NCBI GenBank assembly: GCA_046331095.1
Contig: JAXLRM010000004.1
Location: forward strand, 1,240,001-1,304,000
Length of the DNA stretch: 64,000 nucleotides
Direction: 5' to 3'
Origin: JAIBAC01 sp046331095
GTDB lineage: Bacteria > Actinomycetota > Acidimicrobiia > UBA2766
Shown here piece by piece: positions 1-5,865 of this stretch (its first letter is position 1; every line of letters starts with the position of its first letter). The position numbers and the translations under genes are program-made. The notes under the pieces are model-generated. The model had not been told where the DNA came from and did no database searches. It saw only the letters and a program-made list of their open reading frames with translations.

Positions 1-785
1 GCGGGTCGCCGCAGGGCTTGTTCCGCACCGACGACGGCGGCGACACGTGGGAGCCCGTCTCCGGCTGGAACGACCACCCGATGTGGGAGACGTGGGCGCA
101 GTGGCCGGACGAGGGCACGCCGAGCGGGGCGATGCTGCACTCGATCAACGTCGACCCCCGCGACCCCGGGCACATGTACATCGGCCTCTCCGGCGGTGGC
201 GTGTTCGAGACCACCGACGGCGCCACGGGCTGGGCGCCGCTCAACGCCGGGAGCCGGGCGGACTTCATGCCCGACCCCTACCCCGAGTTCGGCCACGACC
301 CCCACTGCGTGCGCCTCCACCCGCTCGCACCGGACCGCCTGTACCAGCAGAACCATTGCGGCTTCTACAGGATGGACCGCCCCGAGGGGAGCTGGGTCCG
401 CGTCGGCGACAACATGCCCCGCGAGGTGGGCGACATCGGCTTCCCCGTCGAGCTGCACCCCCGCGATCCCGACACGGCGTGGACGTTCCCGATGGACGGC
501 ACCGACGTGTGGCCGCGCACCAGTCCCGACGGCCGCCCGTCGGTCTACGTCACCCGCGACGCCGGCGAGTCGTGGACCCGCTGCGACACGGGCATGCCCG
601 CGCGGGCCTGGTTCACGGTGAAGCGCCAGGCGATGACGACCGATACGGCCGACCCCGTCGGCGTGTACTTCGGGACGACCAGCGGCGAGGTGTGGGGGAG
701 TGCCGACGAAGGCGCGACGTGGTCCAACATCGTGTCCCACCTCCCCGAGATCTACTCGGTCGAGGCCGCCGACACGTCGGGGTGA
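1..785 (+). CDS. BNR/Asp-box beta-propeller protein, 5' partial
   Basis: The frame is open from base 3, so the gene begins before the window; the TTG at 18 is probably internal. The visible 255 residues hold Asp-box-like repeats of the S/T-x-D-x-G-x-T/S-W type, for example RTDDGGDTWEP, VTRDAGESWTR and GSADEGATWSN. These are typical of sialidase/VPS10/BNR propeller blades. No catalytic sialidase residues can be assigned, so a generic WD40/YVTN/BNR-like repeat protein is the safest call. It ends four bases before a MoaD-like gene, and the two look co-transcribed. The substrate is unknown. Confidence 0.8.
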   Translation, partial: GSPQGLFRTDDGGDTWEPVSGWNDHPMWETWAQWPDEGTPSGAMLHSINVDPRDPGHMYIGLSGGGVFETTDGATGWAPLNAGSRADFMPDPYPEFGHDPHCVRLHPLAPDRLYQQNHCGFYRMDRPEGSWVRVGDNMPREVGDIGFPVELHPRDPDTAWTFPMDGTDVWPRTSPDGRPSVYVTRDAGESWTRCDTGMPARAWFTVKRQAMTTDTADPVGVYFGTTSGEVWGSADEGATWSNIVSHLPEIYSVEAADTSG

Positions 786-789
786 CGCC

Positions 790-1050
790 GTGGACGTCCG
801 CATCCCCACCCCGCTGCGGTCCTACACTGACGGCCGGGCGGTCGTCACCGCCGAGGGCGCGACCGTCGGCGAAGTCCTCGACGACCTCGACCGCCGCCAC
901 CCCGGGATCCGCTTCCGGATGGTCGACGAGCAGGGCCGCCTGCGCGAGCACATGAAGGTCTTCGTCAACCTCGCGGCGGTCCGTGACCTGAGGATCGTGG
1001 TCGAGGACTCCGACGAGGTCACGATCATGCAGGCCCTGTCGGGGGGTTGA
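790..1050 (+). CDS. MoaD/ThiS-family ubiquitin-like sulfur carrier
   Basis: An 86-residue protein from GTG 790. The size, the beta-grasp pattern (VDVRIPTPLRSYTDG, then VFVNLAAVRDL and DSDEVTIMQALSGG) and above all the C-terminal Gly-Gly match MoaD/ThiS carriers. In that family the terminal glycine is adenylated and thiocarboxylated by an E1-like MoeB/ThiF enzyme. The start lies 4 nt after the propeller gene, so the pair is probably one operon. No moaE, moeB or thiG is nearby, so whether it serves molybdopterin, thiamine or another sulfur-transfer route cannot be decided. Confidence 0.85.
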   Translation: MDVRIPTPLRSYTDGRAVVTAEGATVGEVLDDLDRRHPGIRFRMVDEQGRLREHMKVFVNLAAVRDLRIVVEDSDEVTIMQALSGG

Positions 1051-1088
1051 CGACCCGTGCTGAAGTGGTTGCCCCGGTTCGCTTAGTT

Positions 1089-1107
1089 CCGTACAATGTG
1101 CCGTACA
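1089..1107 (+). promoter_or_regulatory. Direct repeat CCGTACA upstream of the DUF1778/GNAT pair
   Basis: CCGTACA occurs at 1089-1095 and again at 1101-1107, 12 bp apart. Each copy contains a palindromic GTAC. A TACAAT box (1092-1097), one mismatch from TATAAT, overlaps the first copy. This is a plausible promoter with an antitoxin-binding operator, as expected for an autoregulated TA operon. It is inferred from sequence only. Confidence 0.45.
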
Positions 1108-1125
1108 GAACTCTTCGGAGAAGCG

Positions 1126-1404
1126 ATGGCAGTCAAGACGGACCGGCTCGAAGCGCGGCTCTCGCCCGATGAGCGAGCGCTGATCGAGCGCGCAGCCTCC
1201 ACCTCCGGCGTGTCGGTGTCGGCCTTCATGGTCGGGGCAGCCGTTGTTCGGGCGGATGAGGTCATTGCAGCTGCGACCACGACGCTGGTGCCGGCCGACT
1301 ACTTCGACGCCCTGTTGGCCGCCCTCGATGAACCCGACCGCGCTCCTCGCCTGGCCAAGGCGGCCAAGCGCGCCCGTCGGAAGGCTCGAATCACCGCTCG
1401 GTGA
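1126..1404 (+). CDS. DUF1778 ribbon-helix-helix antitoxin (TacA-like)
   Basis: A 92-residue protein. I prefer ATG 1126 over the upstream ATG 1096 because GGAGAAG lies just before it (1117-1123) and MAVKTDRLEARLSPDER is the usual DUF1778 N-terminus. The RHH region is followed by DUF1778-style helices (DERALIERAASTSGVSVSAF) and a tail with YFDALLAALDEP, the toxin-binding type of extension in TacA antitoxins. The stop overlaps the GNAT gene start (GTGA), so the two are translationally coupled. Expected role: neutralise the acetyltransferase toxin and repress its own operon. Confidence 0.88.
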   Translation: MAVKTDRLEARLSPDERALIERAASTSGVSVSAFMVGAAVVRADEVIAAATTTLVPADYFDALLAALDEPDRAPRLAKAAKRARRKARITAR

Positions 1405-1901
1405 CGTACCACGTCGAACCGCTCGGCGACCACGATCTCGCCGAGTTCGATTGCGGGAACGCCGAGCTCGACGAGTGGCTTCGTCGACACGCACGCACGG
1501 CGACGGGCCAGGGCACCCGCACCTATCTCCTCGTCGACGGTGACGGCTCGGTCGTCGGCTACTTCGCGATCGCGCCCCACTTGCTCAGACGGGAGGACGC
1601 CCCGCGGCGGCTGGCGCCAGGAGCTCCGGAACAGATCCCAGCGGTCCTCCTGGCCAAGCTCGCGCTCGACTCAGCGGTCCAGGGTCAGGGGCTGGGATCG
1701 GAGCTTCTCGTGTTCGCCCTCGACGTCGTCGTCGCAGCAGCGCGTCGAGCTGGGGGGCGAGTGGTGCTCGCCGACGCTGTCGACGACGAGGCCCGTGCCT
1801 TCTACGAGCACCACGACTTCGAGCTGCTTCCGGGGCAAACGCACCGCCTCGCCATGAAGCTCAGCTCCGCGGCAAAGGCGCTGGGCGTCCCCTGGCCGTA
1901 G
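1401..1901 (+). CDS. GNAT acetyltransferase toxin (TacT/AtaT-like)
   Basis: A 166-residue GNAT protein from GTG 1401, overlapping the antitoxin stop. The acetyl-CoA pyrophosphate loop is visible as QGQGLGSELL, preceded by the beta-4 strand LLAKLALDSAV. The late motif ARAFYEHHDFELL is the typical GNAT FYxxxGF region. TacT-type toxins acetylate the amino group of aminoacyl-tRNAs and stop translation. Pairing with DUF1778 immediately upstream supports this over a housekeeping acetyltransferase. The substrate tRNA cannot be read from the sequence. Confidence 0.88.
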   Translation: MTYHVEPLGDHDLAEFDCGNAELDEWLRRHARTATGQGTRTYLLVDGDGSVVGYFAIAPHLLRREDAPRRLAPGAPEQIPAVLLAKLALDSAVQGQGLGSELLVFALDVVVAAARRAGGRVVLADAVDDEARAFYEHHDFELLPGQTHRLAMKLSSAAKALGVPWP

Positions 1902-1965
1902 CGCCGACGGGTCGTGGAGGAACAGGTGCCAGGTGCTGCCAAGCGCCGGGGCGGCAGAACTGTGC

Positions 1966-2364
1966 TCAGGTCCCGAGGACCTCGACGAGGCAGCGGATGC
2001 CGTGAGCGCGGGACAGGCGACGGTCGGCGGTAAGCAACGCCCAGCCGAGGTGCTCGGCGAGCGCCACGTACGACGCGTCGTAGGCAGTCAGGTTCGCGCG
2101 GAGCTCGTAGGCGCGACGCATGAGCGGCAACGTGGGCATGCGAACCATGGCGAGATCGGCGAGGTCGTCGACGGCGCTCGAGAAGCGGCGCGCGGTGAGG
2201 TCGCCGGCACGCCATCGTCGCCGCAGGACCGACACGGTCTCGACGTCGACGAGGTCCGGCGCGGCGAGCTCAGGTGCGTCGATCAAGCGCCGCCGCGCAG
2301 TGTCGCCGTCGGCGCCGTCGTCGGCCAGCGCGTTCGCGACGACCGAGGCATCCACGACGATCAC
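1966..2364 (-). CDS. vapC: VapC-type PIN-domain ribonuclease toxin
   Basis: A 132-residue PIN protein, GTG start at 2364. Acidic active-site positions are visible: VVDASVV at the N-terminus, DLVDVETVSVL (conserved Glu), LTAYDASYVALAE and LLTADRRL. PIN toxins are Mg-dependent RNases that cut tRNA or rRNA. The start overlaps the stop of the upstream antitoxin by 4 bp (GTGA on the minus strand), the normal vapBC arrangement. Length and motif spacing are typical and no damage is visible. Confidence 0.9.
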   Translation of the reverse strand: MIVVDASVVANALADDGADGDTARRRLIDAPELAAPDLVDVETVSVLRRRWRAGDLTARRFSSAVDDLADLAMVRMPTLPLMRRAYELRANLTAYDASYVALAEHLGWALLTADRRLSRAHGIRCLVEVLGT

Positions 2365-2591
2365 CGGTCGGCGCGTCCGGCGGCGAGGTCCTCGACAGCG
2401 GTCTGGAGCCCGACCCGGCCGCCCCGTCGGCGATCCACGCGATCGAAGAGCTCCTCGACCGTCGGCTGTGACGCGAGGCGCGTCAGTTCCGCCGTCAGGT
2501 ACTGCTGGAACGATTGGCCACGACGCTTGGCCCGCAACTGCAGGGCGGCGTGCACGTCGTCGGGGATGTCTCTCACGAGGACGTTCGGCAT
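2361..2591 (-). CDS. vapB: VapB/FitA-like antitoxin
   Basis: A 76-residue protein. ATG at 2591 fits the family N-terminus MPNVLVRDIPDDVHAALQLR, a ribbon-helix-helix DNA-binding region of the FitA/VapB type. The C-terminal half (EELFDRVDRRRGGRVGLQ) would wrap the toxin. It is coupled to vapC by a 4-bp overlap. The start codon itself lies at the edge of a perfect palindrome (2591-2609), so repression and translation initiation are packed into the same bases. Confidence 0.88.
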   Translation of the reverse strand: MPNVLVRDIPDDVHAALQLRAKRRGQSFQQYLTAELTRLASQPTVEELFDRVDRRRGGRVGLQTAVEDLAAGRADR

Positions 2592-2609
2592 GCTTGCATT
2601 ATGCAAGCA
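2591..2609 (-). promoter_or_regulatory. Palindromic operator and leaderless promoter of vapBC
   Basis: TGCTTGCAT and ATGCAAGCA form a perfect 9-bp inverted repeat around one central base. On the minus strand it contains CATAAT, which ends 6 nt before the ATG. Transcription would start at or next to the start codon, giving a leaderless mRNA. The palindrome is the natural binding site for the RHH antitoxin. Confidence 0.7.
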
Positions 2610-2719
2610 GCCAGGACGGTCCGCAAGCCCCCCGAGGAACCGCGGAGGCTCGGCGGTGGGGCGGACCCGCCCGGGCTGCTTGACCATTCTTGCAGTCATG
2701 CTGTCAGCGAAGCTGATGC

Positions 2720-2725
2720 TATTGT
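2720..2725 (+). promoter_or_regulatory. -10 box TATTGT, 6 nt before ATG 2732
   Basis: TATTGT is followed by six bases and then the ATG of the second vapB. No Shine-Dalgarno sequence fits before that ATG. This matches the actinobacterial leaderless arrangement (TANNNT 6-7 nt upstream of the start codon). Confidence 0.6.
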
Positions 2726-2731
2726 TCGCCG

Positions 2732-2989
2732 ATGCGCACGACCGTCACGCTCGACGCCGACACCGAGGCCCTCCTCCGGCGCCACATGAAGGCGAAGGGC
2801 GTGTCGTTCAAGGTTGCGTTGAACGACGCGGTTCGTGCCGGACTCGCTGTGCCGAGCCGACTCGACGAGGCTTTCCGGACGGTGACGAGCGACATGGGCG
2901 TGCCGGCGGTGAACCTCGACCGTGCCCTGCAGCTCGCTGCCGAACTCGAGGACGACGAGCTGCTGCGCCGCCAGCAAGTCGGCACGTGA
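2732..2989 (+). CDS. vapB: VapB-type antitoxin
   Basis: An 85-residue RHH antitoxin: MRTTVTLDADTEALLRRHM at the N-terminus, then FKVALNDAVRAGL, and an acidic C-terminal segment with NLDRALQLAAELEDDELL. Its last codons overlap the GTG start of the PIN gene (GTGA). The start is chosen because the family begins MRTT and a leaderless promoter sits directly upstream. A near-identical architecture, broken, lies on the other strand at 3464-3838, so the two loci are probably relatives. Confidence 0.88.
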   Translation: MRTTVTLDADTEALLRRHMKAKGVSFKVALNDAVRAGLAVPSRLDEAFRTVTSDMGVPAVNLDRALQLAAELEDDELLRRQQVGT

Positions 2990-3420
2990 GGATCGTCGAC
3001 GCGAACGTCCTGCTCTACGCGGTCAACGAGGCCGATCCGCGTCACGCGAGCTCGGTCGCGTGGGTCGACGCCGCGATGAACGGGCCGGAGGTCGTCGGGC
3101 TACCGTGGCTCGTCGTCCTGGCGTTCCTGCGGCTGTCGACCAAGGCCGGATTGTTCCCGCGTCCCCTCGCGATCGAGGCAGCCCTGGCCCGGGTCCGGGA
3201 ATGGCTCGCGCAGGCGCCTGCGACCCTGTTGGAGCCGACCCGCCGTCACTTCGACGTGCTCGCCGGACTGCTCGGGGAGGTCGGCACAGGTGGAAACCTC
3301 ACGAGCGACGCGCACATCGCGGCCCTCGCGGTGGAGCACGACGCGACGATCGTGACATACGACGTCGACTTCGGCCGTTTCCGCGGCGTCCGCTGGGCAC
3401 GCCCCGAGGACCTGGTGTAG
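2986..3420 (+). CDS. vapC: VapC-type PIN-domain toxin
   Basis: 144 residues from GTG 2986. The PIN signature begins VRIVDANVLLYAVNE and ends with TSDAHIAALAVEHDATIVTYD and DFGRF, which provide the C-terminal acidic residues. The mid-domain acidic residue common in other PIN toxins is not obvious in WLVVLAFLRLST, a feature shared by one VapC subgroup. It forms a coupled pair with the preceding vapB. Probable function: RNA cleavage when the antitoxin is degraded. Confidence 0.9.
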   Translation: MRIVDANVLLYAVNEADPRHASSVAWVDAAMNGPEVVGLPWLVVLAFLRLSTKAGLFPRPLAIEAALARVREWLAQAPATLLEPTRRHFDVLAGLLGEVGTGGNLTSDAHIAALAVEHDATIVTYDVDFGRFRGVRWARPEDLV

Positions 3421-3463
3421 CCCAGTTCGGCCTGCACGCACCTAGTCGAAGTCGGGCTGCGTC

Positions 3464-3838
3464 TCACCCGCCCGGAGTGGTGCGGCGCAGGCCATCGAAG
3501 CTGTCGCGGTCGTTGTCGTAGCTGCAGATACCGGCGCCGTGGTCGAGGGCGATCGCGGCGAGGTGGGCATCGGTGCGATGTCGATCCGGCTACTTCCCGG
3601 CCCTCATCTTGCGGATGGCCTCCTCGTCCTCTCGGCCCCCGGCGGCGAGGACACGGTCGAGGTTGACCAGCGGGCGGCCCATCCGCCTGGTGGGGACGCG
3701 CGCGCTCGCGCCCTGCCGGTGCGCGCCACGCCGGATCGCCTCGTTGACGGCCTCCTTGAACGTGATGCCGCTCAGCCATCGGCGCCTTCGGGATGCGTGC
3801 ACATCGGGGTCGAGGTCGCGGTGGTGCGCAAGTTGTCA
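3464..3838 (-). pseudogene. Decayed vapBC: frameshifted antitoxin and toxin C-terminus
   Basis: Reading leftward, RTTATSTP (about 3835-3812) changes frame into a VapB-like body (GITFKEAVNEAIRRGAHR, then LVNLDRVLA and EDEEAIRKMRAGK) ending at 3590. After the stop, the same frame continues into TDAHLAAIALDHGAGICSYD, the C-terminus of a PIN toxin, ending with TGA at 3464-3466. About 90 toxin residues are missing. Removing one indel near 3815 would restore MRTTATLDPDV-like antitoxin sequence. So an ancestral vapBC suffered a frameshift in vapB and an internal deletion of most of vapC. Confidence 0.7.
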
Positions 3839-3943
3839 ACATCCAAACGTCAAGGTCTTGATGCGCCGATGTCGCCGTGAGCGGCGCGGGACGAAGCACG
3901 GCAGCCTGCGACATCGTCGAATACCGCAGCCGTAGAGGTGATG

Positions 3944-4158
3944 ATGTCCGACGTGTTGATCAGGGACGTCCCCGACGATGTCGTGGCGGCGATCGGCGCG
4001 AACGCTCTGCGCCTGGGCGTCACCGCGCATTGCCTGCGACGGGCGCTGGCCCGGAGGCGACGCCCCTCGGTGTGGTCGGTGTCGACGAACTGGCGGTCTT
4101 CGGTGAGCGCTTCGGCGCCCTCGCCGATGATGAGGTGATCGAGCAGGCTTGGCGGTGA
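3944..4158 (+). pseudogene. FitA-like antitoxin with a frameshift
   Basis: Starts MSDVLIRDVPDDVVAAIGAN, a clear FitA/VapB RHH N-terminus, and runs to LRRALARR near 4060. The expected continuation then appears in another frame as VGVDELAVFGERFGALADDE and VIEQAWR, ending with TGA 4156-4158. One indel around 4060-4075 separates the halves. An AGAGGTG sequence precedes the start. The following sequence carries a matching PIN toxin fragment. Confidence 0.65.
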
Positions 4159-4207
4159 GCGACCTGGCTCATCGACTTGATCCGCACTCGTGCAGCTCAA
4201 CGCAAGC
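4159..4207 (+). pseudogene. PIN toxin N-terminal remnant
   Basis: Directly after the broken antitoxin, TWLID (4162-4176) and, in the next frame, SALVQLNAS (4181-4207) reproduce the start of a VapC protein of the TWLIDKSALVRL type. The two pieces are separated by an indel. Nothing recognisable as the rest of the toxin follows, so only the first 15-20 residues survive. Confidence 0.5.
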
Positions 4208-4247
4208 CTTGGCACAGCTGAGGGACGAATCGGGCGGAGTGCGCTTG

Positions 4248-4253
4248 TATCCT
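4248..4253 (+). promoter_or_regulatory. -10 box TATCCT, 6 nt before ATG 4260
   Basis: TATCCT, six bases, then ATG of the MazE-like remnant. This is another leaderless-type arrangement with no Shine-Dalgarno sequence. Confidence 0.5.
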
Positions 4254-4259
4254 GCTTGC

Positions 4260-4477
4260 ATGCGATCCGGCAGCACGGGCCATGCAGGCACGGGTGTGTG
4301 CCGGGTGGACGTCGCGACCCACGAGGAGATCAAGCGGCTGGCGAAGACGATCTCGCGCGACGGTCGAGACCGTGGCGTTGGCGGTGCGAAGGCTCCGCCA
4401 AGAGCAGATGAGCAATGAGCTGACCGCCCCGCTGCGTGAAAGACGAATCGGCATGGCTCGATGCTGAGGCCGGGTGA
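4260..4477 (+). pseudogene. MazE-like antitoxin with frameshifts
   Basis: Three consecutive frames each carry part of a MazE9-type antitoxin: RVDVATHEEIKRLAKTISRD (to about 4357), then ATVETVALAVRRLRQEQMSN and ELTAPLR, then KDESAWLDAEAG ending at TGA 4475-4477. No stop codon interrupts any piece; only two indels are needed to restore one protein. The remnant toxin gene starts inside its end (ATG 4461), the usual mazEF overlap. Confidence 0.65.
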
Positions 4478-4790
4478 TGTCGTCGAACTCGGTCTGGGCC
4501 TCCCGGCAGGGCGCGAGGCCGGCTTCTCGCATCCAGCTTGGTCGTCGTCACCGCGCAGCGAATTCACAGATGCGCGACGACGCTACAGACCGGCTGCGAC
4601 AATCCTGGATCGACGAATATCCTCATCGTGGTGGAGAGAAACCGAGTTGCGCGCATGGTGTTCGCGGCGCCGGAGCAAACCGCGAGCTGGACACGATCCT
4701 CCGCCCGGATCGACCGGTTGCGCCAGGATCTCCGGTACCCAGGTCGCCGAGGCACGCAGGTGGATCTGTTCACTGCAGCGCCTGTCCTTC
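4461..4790 (+). pseudogene. MazF/PemK-like toxin remnant
   Basis: ATG 4461 opens MLRPGDVVELGLGLPAGREA and GFSHPA, the N-terminal strand and loop of PemK/MazF toxins. VVVTAQRI follows in a different frame from 4538. Beyond about 4560 I cannot follow the family. The gene is therefore 5'-recognisable only, disrupted by at least one frameshift and then unrecoverable. MazF proteins are RNases that cleave single-stranded RNA. Confidence 0.5.
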
Positions 4791-4799
4791 GCCGCGGTC

Positions 4800-5805
4800 A
4801 AGGAGCAACTCCATCGAAGGCTACGGCGTCGCCTCACTCGACGACGTCGTGGCCGCAGTCGACGACGACCCCCTCGACGCCGACGAGGACCCGCCACACT
4901 ACAGGGCTACCAGGGCGCGATGACCTGTGCTTCCAGCTCGCCGCCGATACCCCGCTTCGATACTCCTGATGCCTGGCTGCTGCGGGAACCTCGCTTCGCG
5001 GTGATGGTCAAGCACGACCTCTCCAAGAACCCGGGCCGATGGCGTCCCGGCGGTCTTCGTGCAGGACCGGCGACCGGTCGTGTCGTCTGAGGCCCCGACG
5101 CAAATCGTGTGCCGGACCTCGTCGCCAGTTCGTCACCACCGCAACCGCCCACACCGGAGGTTGCCGCCCGTCCTCGTGCGGGCGGCCATGGCCCACCTCG
5201 ATCTCGTGATGATCCACCCCTTCAGTGACGGGAACGGCCGCATGGCCCGGTGCGTGCTGGCGAGGCCCTCGTGCTCGGCTCGGGACCAGATCGTCGCCGC
5301 CCGAGGTCCGCGAGCATCGAGGAATACCTGGGCCGCAACACCCGCGCGTACTACGACGTGCTCGCCGAGGTCGGACAGGGCTCGTGGCACCCCGGCAACG
5401 ATGCCCGCCCGTGGATCCGCTTCTGCCTCACCGCCCACCTGCGCCAGGCGAGGACGACGTTGCGACGGGCCGAGGAGTCCGAGGACCTCTGGTCCCGGTG
5501 CGAGCACGAGGTCGAGGCCACGGACTGTCGCCACGGACCACGTCTGACCCTCTTCAGCGCGGCCCTCGGGTTCCGCATCCGCAACCCGACCCACCGTGCA
5601 GCCGTGCGGCAGGGCCACGGGGAGGACATCTCCGAGAGCCGACGGCGAGTCGCGACCTCAGGCAGCTCGTGGACGCAGGTCTGCTCGTCGCCCACGACGA
5701 GAAGCGAGCCGCTACTACAGCGCCGGCGCAGCGATCAGGGGCCACGCAGCGAGCATCTACCTTGCGCAGCCCAGGCGGCGCGCGACGAGTCGGACCTTCG
5801 AATAG
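4800..5805 (+). pseudogene. Fic-family protein, multiply frameshifted
   Basis: Fic landmarks are visible in order but in different frames: SIEGYGVASLDDVVAAVDDD (from about 4808), LQGYQGAM, QLAADTPLRYS, then REPRFAVMVKHDLSKNPGRW. The catalytic motif HPFSDGNGRMAR follows at 5215-5250, then IEEYLGRNTRAYYDVLAEVG, ALGFRIRNPTHRAAV and a C-terminal winged-helix-like SRYYSAGAAIR. Fic enzymes transfer AMP from ATP to protein hydroxyls; the motif is intact here. At least six frame changes are needed and no nonsense codons lie within the pieces. Confidence 0.75.
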
Positions 5806-5865
5806 GGTCTCGGTCGTGACTGGGACAGCGACGTCGACGGCGACGGTGGCGACCCCGAGGTCGGC

